From positions 1 to 47,994 of the forward strand of contig JAFGGC010000004.1 in assembly GCA_016930715.1 (NCBI GenBank): 47,994 bases of DNA, in the 5' to 3' direction. A model generated the notes under the pieces. The model did not search any database, had not been told where the DNA came from, and saw only the letters and a list, made by a program, of their open reading frames with translations. A program made the position numbers and the translations under genes. The DNA is from Endomicrobiales bacterium. Lineage in GTDB: Bacteria > Elusimicrobiota > Endomicrobiia > Endomicrobiales > JAFGGC01. How positions within the stretch are numbered: the stretch's first letter is position 1; each line of letters starts with the position of its first letter. Below are positions 15,077 to 24,203 of the stretch, one piece after another.

Positions 15077-15699
15077 GTGTTTTTGACACATATTATGAAG
15101 ATTACGATAGATGGTATGATATGCATAAAAATGTGTTCCTTTCCGAAGTGGCGGCTTTCAGAAAGGCCGTGCCTTCAAAAGGCAGGGGGCTGGAAATAGG
15201 CGTTGGCACGGGGCGTTTCGCCGAAGCTCTGAACATTTCCGACGGCATCGATCCTTCGGAAAACATGCTTAAAATAGCTGCAAAGCGCGGCATAAAGACG
15301 TTTATCGGCAAGGGCGAGAGGCTCCCTTTCAAAGACAAATCGTACGATTATGTTTTGCTGTCGATAACATTATGCTTTTTGAAAAAGCCGGATGAAGTAA
15401 TCAAAGAAGCCGGCAGAGTTTTGAGAGGCGGAGGGAAACTGATTGCCGGGATAATTGACAGGAACAGCCATTTGGGGAAGCTCTACGGGCGTAAAAAAAA
15501 CAGAGGGCATAAATTTTACGAAAAAGCGATGTTTTATTCGCCAAAACAGGTCATAAAATTCATGAAGGACAACGGGTTTGTGAACATACGGTCGTATCAA
15601 ACTATATTTCAAGATTTGGGCGATATGAAAATACCGGAACGTCCTGAAAAAGGCTACGGAAAAGGCGGGTTTGCGGTTTTATGCGGACAAAAGAGTTGA
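15073..15699 (+). CDS. Class I SAM-dependent methyltransferase (Methyltransf_11 type)
   Basis: A 208-residue methyltransferase. Motif I is GRGLEIGVGTGRFAEAL (about 36-52), the acidic loop is DGIDPSENMLK, and the DYVLLSITLCFLKKPDEV region follows. It overlaps the J-domain gene by 4 bp and the radical SAM gene by 19 bp, so all three are translationally linked. The substrate is unknown. Confidence 0.88.
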   Translation: MSVFDTYYEDYDRWYDMHKNVFLSEVAAFRKAVPSKGRGLEIGVGTGRFAEALNISDGIDPSENMLKIAAKRGIKTFIGKGERLPFKDKSYDYVLLSITLCFLKKPDEVIKEAGRVLRGGGKLIAGIIDRNSHLGKLYGRKKNRGHKFYEKAMFYSPKQVIKFMKDNGFVNIRSYQTIFQDLGDMKIPERPEKGYGKGGFAVLCGQKS

Positions 15700-16481
15700 A
15701 GTATATTTATGGTCCTGTTGCTTCGTGGCGCATAGGCGCGTCGCTTGGGATAGATCCGGTTGTTAAAGACGCCAAAACCTGCTCGTTCGACTGTGTATAT
15801 TGCCAGATAGGTCGGACCAAGAACCTGACCGGCCGCAGAGATGAGTTCGTGCCGGTGGCGGATATTATGAGAGAAGTAAATTCACTGCCTGAAACGGACA
15901 TTGACTATGTAACCTTTGCCGGATCGGGCGAGCCGACGCTGGCCAGGAACCTGGACAAGATGATACTCGCGGTGAAAGCCGTCCGGAAAGACAAAATCGC
16001 CGTTATTACCAATTCGTCCATAATGAATAAAAAGCAAGTCAGGGATGCTCTTTGTCTTTCAGATTTCGTCATTGCGAAACTGGACGCGTGCGATGACCGT
16101 TCGCTAAGCTTGATAAACAGACCCGCGCACGGGATAGCGATTGAAGAAATTGTGGGAGGAATAATTGATTTTAAATCGGAATTTTCCGGAAAACTGGCCG
16201 TTCAGGTTATGTTTATCGAACAAAACAGAGCTTTGGCCAAGGAACTGGCGGCGCTTGTGGGTACCATCAATCCCGATGAAGTCCAGATAAATACCCCTTT
16301 GCGCCCGTGCCCCGTAGCCCCGCTTTCAAAAAAAGAAATGGCTGTCATACGGGATGAATTTATCAGGATTTGTTCTCCAAAAGGGATCAGCGTGAAATCA
16401 GTCTATGACCAGGCGCCCCAAAAAAAGGTCGAACCGATAAGCTCTGCCCAGACTATCAGAAGAAGAGGCAAGCCTGTATAG
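15681..16481 (+). CDS. Radical SAM protein (COG0731-like Fe-S oxidoreductase)
   Basis: A 266-residue radical SAM enzyme. The cluster motif CSFDCVYC (C34, C38, C41) has spacing Cx3Cx2C, followed by YCQIGRT, the SAM-binding FAGSGEPTL near 78 and the later VQVMFIEQN strand. This type begins with the conserved YIYGPVASWRIGASLG signature. Relatives include wyosine-type and uncharacterised B12-independent enzymes; the reaction here is not identifiable. Its start lies inside the preceding gene. Confidence 0.88.
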   Translation: MRTKELKYIYGPVASWRIGASLGIDPVVKDAKTCSFDCVYCQIGRTKNLTGRRDEFVPVADIMREVNSLPETDIDYVTFAGSGEPTLARNLDKMILAVKAVRKDKIAVITNSSIMNKKQVRDALCLSDFVIAKLDACDDRSLSLINRPAHGIAIEEIVGGIIDFKSEFSGKLAVQVMFIEQNRALAKELAALVGTINPDEVQINTPLRPCPVAPLSKKEMAVIRDEFIRICSPKGISVKSVYDQAPQKKVEPISSAQTIRRRGKPV

Positions 16482-16513
16482 GCCAGGACAATAGCGTGAA
16501 GCAGGGATAAAAT

Positions 16514-16999
16514 ATGAAGATTGTCACGTATCCGAAAAGTGTATTGAGAAAGAGGTGTTACAGGTTGCAGGCGGTCGGCGACGCGGACAGGCGGATTATG
16601 GATAGAATGGCCGAAGCCATGAAAACCAACAACGGCGTGGGCCTTGCGGCGCCGCAGGTGGGCATACCGCTTCAAATTATCGTTCTAAACCCCGGAGACG
16701 GCGTTGTAAAACTCGCGAACCCCGAGATCGTAGAGCACGACGGTTTTGAACGCATGGAAGAGGGGTGCCTGAGCCTTCCGGGGATAAGGGTTGACGTTGA
16801 ACGTTACTATGAAGTCGTTGTCAGGGGATTAAACGAATCCGGGAAACGGGTGGAGCTGAAAGCTCAAGGGTTAGCCAGCCGCATACTGCAGCACGAGATC
16901 GACCACCTGAACGGCAGGCTCATTTTAGACAGGCTTCCCCTGTTGAAAAGAGCGCGTTACTATATTGACAGGAAGTTGGGCATCCATGCCGATATATGA
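16514..16999 (+). CDS. def: Peptide deformylase
   Basis: A 161-residue deformylase that removes formyl groups from nascent proteins. All three signature motifs are present: [11 protein letters not shown] (about 42-52), EEGCLSLPG (about 84-92) with the metal-binding Cys, and QHEIDHLNG (about 127-135) with two metal-binding His and the catalytic Glu. The length is normal. It overlaps the FmdB-like gene by 14 bp. Confidence 0.97.
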   Translation: MKIVTYPKSVLRKRCYRLQAVGDADRRIMDRMAEAMKTNNGVGLAAPQVGIPLQIIVLNPGDGVVKLANPEIVEHDGFERMEEGCLSLPGIRVDVERYYEVVVRGLNESGKRVELKAQGLASRILQHEIDHLNGRLILDRLPLLKRARYYIDRKLGIHADI

Positions 17000-17219
17000 G
17001 TATCTGTGCGCTTCGTGCGGCCATCGTTTCGAGGAACTTCAAAATATGGGCGACAAACCCGTGTCCGTCTGCCCGCAATGCGGCGGCGGCGTCAAAAAAC
17101 TGATGAGCACGGCGTCTCCCATTTCGTCGGAAACGCAGCGTTCAGAAAAAACGTGCTGCGGCAGGCAGGAGCGCTGTGAAAAGCCGCCGTGCGCGGACGA
17201 CGGGACGTGCAAAAGATAG
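16986..17219 (+). CDS. FmdB-type zinc-ribbon protein
   Basis: A 77-residue protein beginning [19 protein letters not shown], the FmdB regulatory-domain signature, with a second pair CPQCGG completing the zinc ribbon. The tail carries four more cysteines ([14 protein letters not shown]), possibly a second metal site. The start at 16986 is chosen because the family begins MPIYEY; it lies inside the def reading frame. Function is unknown in most bacteria. Confidence 0.85.
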   Translation: MPIYEYLCASCGHRFEELQNMGDKPVSVCPQCGGGVKKLMSTASPISSETQRSEKTCCGRQERCEKPPCADDGTCKR

Positions 17220-17258
17220 AAAAATCTTTAATGAAGAACAGAAAGGCGGAGAAATCCG

Positions 17259-17492
17259 GTGCTGATTAAATTGACGCAGATGCGTCCGGGCCAGGCGGGA
17301 TTAGTAGCCGACATAAGGGGCGGCAGAGGGATAAACACGAGGCTTGAGAACATGGGTATCAGGCGCGGCAGAAGGATACTCAAGGTCAGTTCGTATTTCG
17401 GCCTAGGGCCCCAGATGGTGGAAGTAGACAAGATGCGGGTCGCGATAGGTTTCGGGATGGCGGAGCGGATATTTGTTGAGGTCTCGGGATGA
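17259..17492 (+). CDS. feoA: FeoA ferrous-iron transport accessory protein
   Basis: A 77-residue SH3-like FeoA that starts with GTG and has GGCGGAG upstream. It contains the conserved LENMGIRRGRRI turn and the MRVAIGFGMAERIFVE end. It modulates FeoB in the cytoplasm. It overlaps feoB by 4 bp (ATGA). I see no Fur box directly upstream, so it may be read from upstream promoters. Confidence 0.93.
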   Translation: MLIKLTQMRPGQAGLVADIRGGRGINTRLENMGIRRGRRILKVSSYFGLGPQMVEVDKMRVAIGFGMAERIFVEVSG

Positions 17493-19201
17493 CGCTTAAA
17501 AAAATACTCTTAATGGGGAATCCGAACGTCGGTAAAAGCGCGCTCTTTTCCAGGCTTACCGGCGCGAAGGTGATGATATCCAATTATCCCGGATGCACAG
17601 TGGAATTCTCTCAAGGGGAGATGAAAGTCGACGGCGAGCGCCCCGTGGTGATTGACGTGCCTGGCACGTATTCACTTGCGCCAACGTGCAAGGCGGAAGA
17701 GGTCGCGGTAAAAATGCTTGGCGAGGGCGACGTGGTGATAAACGTCGTTGACGCGACCAATCTTGAAAGGAACCTCTGCCTGACGCTTCAGCTGTTGGAC
17801 AGCGGGAAACCCGTCATTGTCGCGCTTAACATGTGGGACGACACGAAGCACAGGGGCATATACATTGACACGAAAAAGCTTGAGGAGCTCCTGGGGGTAC
17901 CGGTCGTTCCCACGAGCGGCTTAAGCGGAACGGGCGTGAAAGAGCTTATCCAGCGTATTCACGAGGCGAAGGCGCAGCAAACGCGTCATACGCAGGACGA
18001 AATTTGGGAAAAGATTGGAAAAATAACGGCTAACGTGCAGAAACTCACCCACCGTCACCATACACTGCTTGACCGCCTTGAAGATTGGAGCGTGTATCCT
18101 TTTTCGCGCTGGATAATCGCGGCCGCGGTCGTGATCGGGTCTTTCTGGTTCATTCGTTTTGCGGGCGAGGGTATGATATCCCTGGTATTCGACCCTTTAT
18201 TTGAAGGGGTTTGGCTGCCACTGATGGAGAAACTCAGTATTTTTCTGGGCGCAAACAGCGTGCTTCACCAAATCTTAATCGGCACGCTTGAAAACGGCAG
18301 TATTGATTTCGGAAATTCCCTGGGGCTTCTCACAACCGGGCTTTACGTTCCGATAGCCATGGTATTTCCCTACGTTTTCAGCTTTTATTTCCTTCTGGGC
18401 TTACTTGAGGACCTGGGATACCTGCCGCGTCTTGCCGTGCTTGCCGACAATTTCATGCACCGCCTTGGCCTTCACGGATACGCGGTGATCCCGTTCATGC
18501 TGGGGCTCGGCTGCAACGTTCCTGGAGCTCTGGCATTGAGGATACTTGAGGAAAGAAGGGAGAAATTCATCGCCGCTACGCTCATGGCGGTATCGGTCCC
18601 GTGCATGGCACAGACGGCGGTCATCATAGGTCTTGTCGGCCAGAGGGGGATGACGTACCTTCTGCTTGTATTTCTGATTTTGTTTACCATAATGATGATA
18701 GAGGGGGTCATACTGAATGCGGCGGTCAAGGGCGAAAGCCCCGAGATACTGCTTGAGATACCTCCCTACCGCATGCCCCGCTTCGGGACGACCGTGAAAA
18801 AACTGTGGATGCGTATGTCGGCGTTTTTTACCGAAGCGCTGCCGATAGTGTTTTTGGGGATATTCATAGTCAACCTGCTTCACTCGTTGAAAGTATTGGA
18901 CGTCCTTGGATTGATATTCAGGCCCGTTATAACAGGCCTGTGGGGCCTGCCGGCCGAGATGGTACCCGCGCTTCTCGTGGGGCTTTTGAGGAAGGACGTT
19001 GCGGTCGGTATGCTGGGCGGCCTGGGTTTGGACAACGGACAGCTTGTCACGGGTGCGGTGATACTTGCCATATATTTTCCCTGCCTTGCGACGTTTTTCG
19101 TGCTGTACCGCGAGATGGGCAAGGCTGATATGCTCAAAATAACACTGATAATGATTGCCACGGTAACTGCAGTGGGAACGCTCTTGAACATGCTTTTTTA
19201 A
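17489..19201 (+). CDS. feoB: FeoB ferrous-iron transporter
   Basis: A 570-residue Fe(II) transporter. The N-terminal G domain has G1 GNPNVGKS (10-17), G3 DVPGTYSL and G4 NMWD. Membrane segments start near residue 200, with gate motifs PFMLGLGCNVPGALALR and VPCMAQTA. It is about 200 residues shorter than E. coli FeoB, matching compact forms with a reduced soluble spacer. It works with FeoA. It is followed 20 bp later by a beta-barrel-like gene. Confidence 0.95.
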   Translation: MTLKKILLMGNPNVGKSALFSRLTGAKVMISNYPGCTVEFSQGEMKVDGERPVVIDVPGTYSLAPTCKAEEVAVKMLGEGDVVINVVDATNLERNLCLTLQLLDSGKPVIVALNMWDDTKHRGIYIDTKKLEELLGVPVVPTSGLSGTGVKELIQRIHEAKAQQTRHTQDEIWEKIGKITANVQKLTHRHHTLLDRLEDWSVYPFSRWIIAAAVVIGSFWFIRFAGEGMISLVFDPLFEGVWLPLMEKLSIFLGANSVLHQILIGTLENGSIDFGNSLGLLTTGLYVPIAMVFPYVFSFYFLLGLLEDLGYLPRLAVLADNFMHRLGLHGYAVIPFMLGLGCNVPGALALRILEERREKFIAATLMAVSVPCMAQTAVIIGLVGQRGMTYLLLVFLILFTIMMIEGVILNAAVKGESPEILLEIPPYRMPRFGTTVKKLWMRMSAFFTEALPIVFLGIFIVNLLHSLKVLDVLGLIFRPVITGLWGLPAEMVPALLVGLLRKDVAVGMLGGLGLDNGQLVTGAVILAIYFPCLATFFVLYREMGKADMLKITLIMIATVTAVGTLLNMLF

Positions 19202-19221
19202 GTAAAAGAAAGGTCAGAATA

Positions 19222-19875
19222 ATGAGATTTACTGCGATATTTGTGTTGGCATTGATGTTATGCGTTGTTGCAAATAATTTGCACGCGGCATATCCGCTTT
19301 TTACGGATGATGCGGGTGTCGTGCAAAAGGAATCATATGAACTGGAAGCCGCCTGCGATTATTGCGTTGATGAGAACGAATCATTAGACAGGTCATACGG
19401 CATTTCGTTTAAACACGGGATTACCGAAAGGATGGATTTCGGCGTGTCTTTTCCCTATCAGATGGACGTTGATGGCGGTCAGAATATGGGAGCAGCTTCT
19501 ATTTCGTTCAAATTTTCTCTTGTTGAGGACATGGTTTCTGTTTCCTTTTCAAATGAGCTTGGCGAGAAAAGCTATTTCCTTAATGCGATATATACAAAGA
19601 AACTTTTCGGCGTTGGATGCAATCTTAATGCCGGGTATCTGTCTGCGGGCGCCGGTAATACCCGCGGGGAGGGGTCTTGCGGTATGTCCGTGGAAATACC
19701 CGTAAAGGATTTTGACGTGGTAGGCGAACTCATTAGTCGCGAAGGCGGTCGCGGGAACGGGTTAATTGGCGCAAGGTATAGGATAGGGGATGCTCTGTTC
19801 GTGGCTGCGGGTTTTTTAAAGGATTTTGAGTTAGATTCGAGAAAATATACAATAGGGCTACACGCTGAGTTTTGA
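19222..19875 (+). CDS. Predicted outer-membrane beta-barrel-like protein
   Basis: A 217-residue exported protein: a signal peptide (1-22, ending LHA), then YPLFTDDAGVVQKESYELE, a start typical of the Phenol_MetA_deg/transporter-like outer-membrane family. Alternating strands end in aromatic residues and the C-terminus is GLHAEF, with the terminal Phe favoured by barrel assembly. The cargo is unknown; its place after feoB hints at metal passage, which is inference only. Confidence 0.68.
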   Translation: MRFTAIFVLALMLCVVANNLHAAYPLFTDDAGVVQKESYELEAACDYCVDENESLDRSYGISFKHGITERMDFGVSFPYQMDVDGGQNMGAASISFKFSLVEDMVSVSFSNELGEKSYFLNAIYTKKLFGVGCNLNAGYLSAGAGNTRGEGSCGMSVEIPVKDFDVVGELISREGGRGNGLIGARYRIGDALFVAAGFLKDFELDSRKYTIGLHAEF

Positions 19876-19884
19876 GGAGCGGTC

Positions 19885-20346
19885 GTGAGAATAAGACAGG
19901 CCAAAGTGTCGGACGTCGGACGGATTCATGAGCTTATAAACGAGCATGCTGCCCAAGGCAAGCTTCTGCCCCGTCCTTTGTCGGAACTCTACGAGAAGAT
20001 ACAAATGTTCGCGGTAGCGGAAGAAAAAGACAGGGTCATTGCGTGCGGCGCCCTGCAGGTTTCCTGGGAAGATCTGGCGGAAGTCAGGTCGCTCGTGGTT
20101 TCCAAAGAACGTCAAGGTAAGGGCATCGGCTCAAAAATAGTGCGCCATCTTGAACTGCAGGCAAAAAGGCTCGGTATCGGCAGGGTTTTCGCTCTTTCGT
20201 TCAGGCCGGGTTTCTTTAAAACCATAGGATACAGAGTGGTAAAAAGGGAAACGCTCCCACATAAAGTTTGGCGCGACTGTGTTAGATGCCCGCTGTTTCC
20301 GGACTGCGGGGAAACGGCTTTGATGAAGCGTATTGCCGGCAGATAA
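19885..20346 (+). CDS. GNAT N-acetyltransferase (short NAGS/ArgA-like)
   Basis: A 153-residue GNAT protein that starts with GTG after GAGGAG. The acetyl-CoA site is VVSKERQGKGIGSKIV (about 72-87). It resembles stand-alone N-acetylglutamate synthase-type enzymes (IRQAKVSDVGRIHELI start, FFKTIGYRVV near the end). The added CVRCPLFPDCGE cysteine cluster at about 133-144 is typical of that group. The substrate is not proven. Confidence 0.8.
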   Translation: MRIRQAKVSDVGRIHELINEHAAQGKLLPRPLSELYEKIQMFAVAEEKDRVIACGALQVSWEDLAEVRSLVVSKERQGKGIGSKIVRHLELQAKRLGIGRVFALSFRPGFFKTIGYRVVKRETLPHKVWRDCVRCPLFPDCGETALMKRIAGR

Positions 20347-20394
20347 AAATAGGCGTTTAAACCATTTGTCTAACGATAAGCGCGGAGAGACAAG

Positions 20395-21042
20395 GTGTAT
20401 CGAAAAATAATAAGCGAATTAAAGGAACATATCCCGTTCACTGTTTTCGGGGCTTTAACCGGCGTGGCAGTGATGATGCTATGCCAAAAGCTTTCGGCAA
20501 CGGTGTCTTACAATGTATTTTACGTATTTCACCCCGTGCACGTGTTCATGAGCGCGCTTGTTACCTCGTCAATGTACGGGCTTCACCAGTGCGGGAAAAT
20601 AGGCGGCAGATGTTTTATGGGAAAATGCAACCTGTGGCTTCTGCTTTTGGTGGGCTACACGGGCTCGGTGGGGATCGCGACTTTAAGTGATTCGCTCATA
20701 CCGTATCTAGGAGAAGTGATGCTTGACATGCCTAACAGGGGCGCGCATATAGGTTTTATCGAGAAATGGTGGCTGGTCAACCCTCTTGCCGTTCTGGGCA
20801 TAGCCGTGGCCTGCTGGAAGCCTTCGACCAAGGTCCCGCATTTTGCTCACGTTCTGTTGAGCACGTGGGCGTCTCTGTTCCATATAATGATGGCGGTGGG
20901 AGGGCGGTTGGATTTTTTATCGTACGCTTTAGTTTTTATTTTTCTTTTCATCGCCGTGTGGCTGCCGTGCTGCGTGAGCGACATAGTGTTCCCGATGCTT
21001 TTCATCCGTTCAGGCCGGGCGGAAGGAAGGTATGGGAAATAA
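20395..21042 (+). CDS. Polytopic membrane protein of unknown function
   Basis: A 215-residue protein (GTG start) with about six hydrophobic segments. Polar residues that could bind metal or heme lie in or next to membrane segments: FHPVHVFMSA, GLHQCGKIGGRC, FAHVLLSTWASLFHIMM and LPCCVSD. I do not recognise the family. It overlaps the next gene, and the two may form one membrane complex. Confidence 0.75.
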   Translation: MYRKIISELKEHIPFTVFGALTGVAVMMLCQKLSATVSYNVFYVFHPVHVFMSALVTSSMYGLHQCGKIGGRCFMGKCNLWLLLLVGYTGSVGIATLSDSLIPYLGEVMLDMPNRGAHIGFIEKWWLVNPLAVLGIAVACWKPSTKVPHFAHVLLSTWASLFHIMMAVGGRLDFLSYALVFIFLFIAVWLPCCVSDIVFPMLFIRSGRAEGRYGK

Positions 21043-21712
21043 AATGAAGATGCAAGCATTAATAGCCGTTTTTACGGTGTGCGCTGCATTTCCTGCGGTT
21101 TACGCCTCGTGGAACGATTGCGTCAAAGAGCAGGTAAACTGCCCCAGGCCGGGAGAATGCGGCAAATACACCGATACGGACAATGACAATATATGCGACC
21201 ATTCCCAGCCTTCGCCAGAGCAACGGGAGGCGCAAGCCGCTAATGAACAGGACACGCGGGATATTAAGCTTCAACCACGTGAGAAACCCCCCGAAATCAC
21301 CGCGCGGGCGGACAAGTACGTTGATGCCCCCGACAAAACCCCGCTGACGGCGTCTAATAAGAGAAAAACCGCCAGATACCGCGCCGTAGAAATAGGTTCT
21401 ACGCTGTTTTTTCTCTATTTCGCGGGCTTGATTGCGGTAAAGCGGGGAAAGATGTCCATTTCCGTGCACCGCAAGATATGGAACATTATCCTGCTGGCGG
21501 CGTTCATTGTTGCAGGGTTCACGGGGTTGCTGCTTGTTTTACGCGTGAATTACGGTATCAGTGTGGCCGGGGCGTCCACGCTGTCCTGGCACGTTGAAGC
21601 TGGCGTCGCGATGGGCGTTGTGTCCGTTTTTCATGTATTGTGGCACTTGAACTATTATATATGCGCATTAGGCCTGAAAAAAGGCGTGGATAAGTGTGAA
21701 AATGCGGATTAA
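21032..21712 (+). CDS. Exported protein with Cys motif and C-terminal cytochrome-b-like helices
   Basis: A 226-residue protein. After a signal peptide (ending VYA) comes a motif CPRPGECGKYTDTDNDNICD, which occurs next to redox membrane proteins in other anaerobes and diderms. A charged linker leads to three or four membrane helices with His residues (SVHRKIW, LSWHVEAGV, VFHVLWHLNYY) spaced as in DUF4405-like b-type heme proteins. A quinone- or flavin-linked electron path is plausible. An ATG at 21044 is an alternative start, just after the upstream stop. Confidence 0.68.
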   Translation: MGNKMKMQALIAVFTVCAAFPAVYASWNDCVKEQVNCPRPGECGKYTDTDNDNICDHSQPSPEQREAQAANEQDTRDIKLQPREKPPEITARADKYVDAPDKTPLTASNKRKTARYRAVEIGSTLFFLYFAGLIAVKRGKMSISVHRKIWNIILLAAFIVAGFTGLLLVLRVNYGISVAGASTLSWHVEAGVAMGVVSVFHVLWHLNYYICALGLKKGVDKCENAD

Positions 21713-21804
21713 AGGTACGCGTAAGCGGCGCGGTCTTGCGGATGTTTTTCGTCCGTTTGGCACAGCCATAGTTGAAGACAAAAACCGAATTCGGGAGAAC
21801 AACT

Positions 21805-22290
21805 ATGTCTGAAAAAATGACAAGGTGGGGCATCGGGCCGTTGTTCGCTTTTCTGTCGGTCAGCTACGGATTGATAACGGTATCGGCTACGTATCTTTTT
21901 AAGCCGTTTTTTGAAATAGGAATAGTCCCGCATCGGGTACTGGTCATTGCCGGTTCTTTTGCCATGGCGACGGGGATCGTTTTTTTTATTCGCGCGGCTG
22001 CGGCTGTGCATAGCGCATATAACGCCGGTGTGCTCGTGACGGACGGTGTTTACCGTTTTTGCCGCCATCCCCTCTACGCGGCCTGGGTTGTTCTAATCGT
22101 TCCCGGCATAGCGCTGGTGATGAACAGCTGGCTGGGGTTGACGGTCCCGGTTTTTATGTATGCCCTGTTGTGCGTTCTGGTTAAAAGGGAAGAACAATAC
22201 CTGGAGAATAAGTTCGGAGGAACGTACCTGGAGTACAAGAACAGGGTGCCGATTATTTTGCCGCTTGGCCGGGCTCGTAAAACGATTTAA
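21805..22290 (+). CDS. Isoprenylcysteine carboxylmethyltransferase-like (ICMT/PEMT) membrane methyltransferase
   Basis: A 161-residue integral membrane methyltransferase. Hydrophobic N-terminal helices precede the SAM-binding signature VYRFCRHPLYAAW, and the C-terminus has KREEQYLENKFGGTYLEYKN, both diagnostic of the family. GGGAG at 21793 sets the start at 21805. Bacterial members methylate unknown membrane-associated substrates. The next ATG follows the stop directly. Confidence 0.87.
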   Translation: MSEKMTRWGIGPLFAFLSVSYGLITVSATYLFKPFFEIGIVPHRVLVIAGSFAMATGIVFFIRAAAAVHSAYNAGVLVTDGVYRFCRHPLYAAWVVLIVPGIALVMNSWLGLTVPVFMYALLCVLVKREEQYLENKFGGTYLEYKNRVPIILPLGRARKTI

Positions 22291-22869
22291 ATGAAGAATT
22301 TCAGAAAATACACGATTTCCGTTTTTTGCGTCTTTTTTGTGTGCGTGGGCGGTTATTATGCTTACTCAACGCTCACGGGGAATTTTCACGTTATCACGCC
22401 CGGTGAGGCGTATCGCTCGGCGCAGCTTGGCACCGACCGCCTCGGACAAGTCGCGGAAAAATACGGCATAAAGAGCGTGATAAACCTGCGCGGGGAAAAG
22501 CACGGGGAGGAATGGTATGAAAATGAAAAGGCGGTATGCGAGAGAAGGCAGATCCAACATTTCAGTATCAAGTTAACAGCCGCTAACAGGCCTTCCAAAG
22601 ATGATGTTTCCAAACTTTTGTATTTCTTTAGTGTTGCGCAGCGTCCCGTTCTCATACATTGCCACGGCGGAGCGGACCGTGCTGGGTTTGCCGCGGCGCT
22701 GTGGAAAATCGTCGTGGATAAAGCGCCAAAGGAGGAGGCGAAAAAACAACTTTCCATATTTTACGGGCACAGGCCCTGGGGCAGCGAGCAGGTTTTAGAC
22801 GAATACATTGACGAATGGGAACCGGGCAGGTTTAAGGAACTTGGGGCCGTGACGGAAGTGAATCAATGA
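22291..22869 (+). CDS. Membrane-anchored dual-specificity (CX5R) phosphatase
   Basis: A 192-residue protein with an N-terminal signal-anchor (about 8-26), so the catalytic domain faces the periplasm. The P-loop HCHGGADRAG (about 128-137) is the CX5R motif of tyrosine/dual-specificity phosphatases, and YRSAQLGTDRLGQVAEKYGI with INLRGE is typical of the DSP branch related to inositol-phosphate phosphatases. The substrate is unknown. It is coupled to its neighbours (0-bp gap before, 4-bp overlap after). Confidence 0.88.
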   Translation: MKNFRKYTISVFCVFFVCVGGYYAYSTLTGNFHVITPGEAYRSAQLGTDRLGQVAEKYGIKSVINLRGEKHGEEWYENEKAVCERRQIQHFSIKLTAANRPSKDDVSKLLYFFSVAQRPVLIHCHGGADRAGFAAALWKIVVDKAPKEEAKKQLSIFYGHRPWGSEQVLDEYIDEWEPGRFKELGAVTEVNQ

Positions 22870-23576
22870 GGATACAGCTGATAGCGCAGGGTTCCACTGC
22901 GGAAGACCGCAAGACCGAAAACTGGGGCGTGTCTTTTCTCGTTGGCAAAGACACGCTTTTCGACACGTTCGGGAAACCGGAACGTTTCCTTGCGAATATC
23001 AAAACGTTCGGAGTGGATGTGGCCAGGCTCAAGAATGTAGTTATTTCCCACGACGACTGGGACCATACCGCGGGCCTCGGAGATATCCTTAAGCTGAACA
23101 ACCGGGCGGATGTCATAATATGTCCGCACACAAGACAGGACGTCCGGGATATTATAACGGCGTCAGGCGCCAGAGCGGTCGAGTCGCGGGAGCTTCTTGA
23201 GATAGGGGACGGGATGTACGCGACAGGGGAACTCTCCGGCGCTGCCGGAGGGAGGGATGTTTTTGAGCAGGCGCTGGTCGTGCAGTCTTCCCGGGGTTTT
23301 TCGCTTGTCACCGGCTGTGCTCATCCGGGTATCGTCCCGATGGTAGAACTGGTAAAAAACCGTTTCGGTCCCGAGGTTTACTGCGTCGTGGGAGGGCTGC
23401 ATATGAAGGGTATGGAAGAGGGCAGGATAGCCCGCGTTGTCTCGGATTTAAAAAGGCTGGGCATAAAAAAGGTGGCGCCCCTGCATTGCACGGGGGAAGC
23501 CGCCGTCAGAGCTATGAAGGAAGGATTCCGGGACGGGTTCATCGAGCTTAAGGAAGGCAAAGCCGCGGAAGTGTGA
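22866..23576 (+). CDS. MBL-fold metallohydrolase (COG1237-like)
   Basis: A 236-residue metallo-beta-lactamase-fold protein. The dinuclear site SHDDWDHTAG (about 60-69) carries the HxxxDH pattern; TGCAHPGIV and GGLHMKG supply further ligands and LHCTGE lies near the end. This pattern matches the family that includes the archaeal dihydropterin-type enzyme of folate-like biosynthesis, but such family labels are loose. It is the last gene of the feo-linked run. Confidence 0.87.
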   Translation: MRIQLIAQGSTAEDRKTENWGVSFLVGKDTLFDTFGKPERFLANIKTFGVDVARLKNVVISHDDWDHTAGLGDILKLNNRADVIICPHTRQDVRDIITASGARAVESRELLEIGDGMYATGELSGAAGGRDVFEQALVVQSSRGFSLVTGCAHPGIVPMVELVKNRFGPEVYCVVGGLHMKGMEEGRIARVVSDLKRLGIKKVAPLHCTGEAAVRAMKEGFRDGFIELKEGKAAEV

Positions 23577-23581
23577 GCTCG

Positions 23582-23610
23582 TTGACTTCTGAATTAGGAA
23601 TGTGTATAAA
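23582..23610 (+). promoter_or_regulatory. Candidate sigma-70 promoter
   Basis: A -35 TTGACT (23582-23587), a 17-bp spacer and a -10 TATAAA (23605-23610) lie at the start of the 252-bp gap before the flavin-type gene. A second TATAAT at 23709 lacks a matching -35. The rest of the gap shows nothing I can name. Confidence 0.55.
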
Positions 23611-23828
23611 TCTAAGTGCATGAATAGTAAAAAAATGGTTAACCGGAAATTACTCACCTGCCTGTAAGGATCATTGCCGCCTCCTGCGCCCTGCACCCGC
23701 TGATTTGGTATAATTGGGCAGAAGTTAAAAACACGTTATGAAACAGGGAAGCAATTGAATGTCGTATTATCTAACAACGTCCCCAAGGGCTGGAAATAGT
23801 GAAAATAACTGCCGCAAAGGAGGAAAAA

Positions 23829-24203
23829 ATGCCGGTATTACCGGAGCAAGTAAGCAAAGCATGGGGTGATAGAAAAGGGGCCGCCGTGTTTGCCACGGTG
23901 GATAAAAATGGGATGCCAAACACCATATATGTTACCTGCGTTAACAAATATGGCGAAACAATAGTCATCGCGGATAATTTTTTTGACAAGACAAAAAATA
24001 ATATTACCGCCGGAAGCAAAGGCTCGGTTCTTTTTATGACCAACGAAGGCAAGGCTTTCCAGGTTAAGGGGTCTGTTGAATATCACACGGAAGGCGCTAT
24101 TTTTGACGATATGAAAAAATGGAACCCGAAGCAGCACCCGGGCCGTGCCGTTGTTTCAATAAAGGTAGAAGAGGTATATTCGGGCGCTGAAAAGATATTA
24201 TGA
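23829..24203 (+). CDS. Pyridoxamine 5'-phosphate oxidase-like flavin-binding protein
   Basis: A 124-residue split-barrel protein. It contains KGAAVFATVDKNGMPNTIYV, the PNPOx-like FMN-binding strand set, and ends with VVSIKVEEVYSGAE. The strong site AAAGGAGG at 23816 sets the ATG at 23829 over the GTG at 23799. Such proteins bind FMN, F420 or heme; which applies is not clear. It overlaps the next gene by 4 bp. Confidence 0.85.
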   Translation: MPVLPEQVSKAWGDRKGAAVFATVDKNGMPNTIYVTCVNKYGETIVIADNFFDKTKNNITAGSKGSVLFMTNEGKAFQVKGSVEYHTEGAIFDDMKKWNPKQHPGRAVVSIKVEEVYSGAEKIL

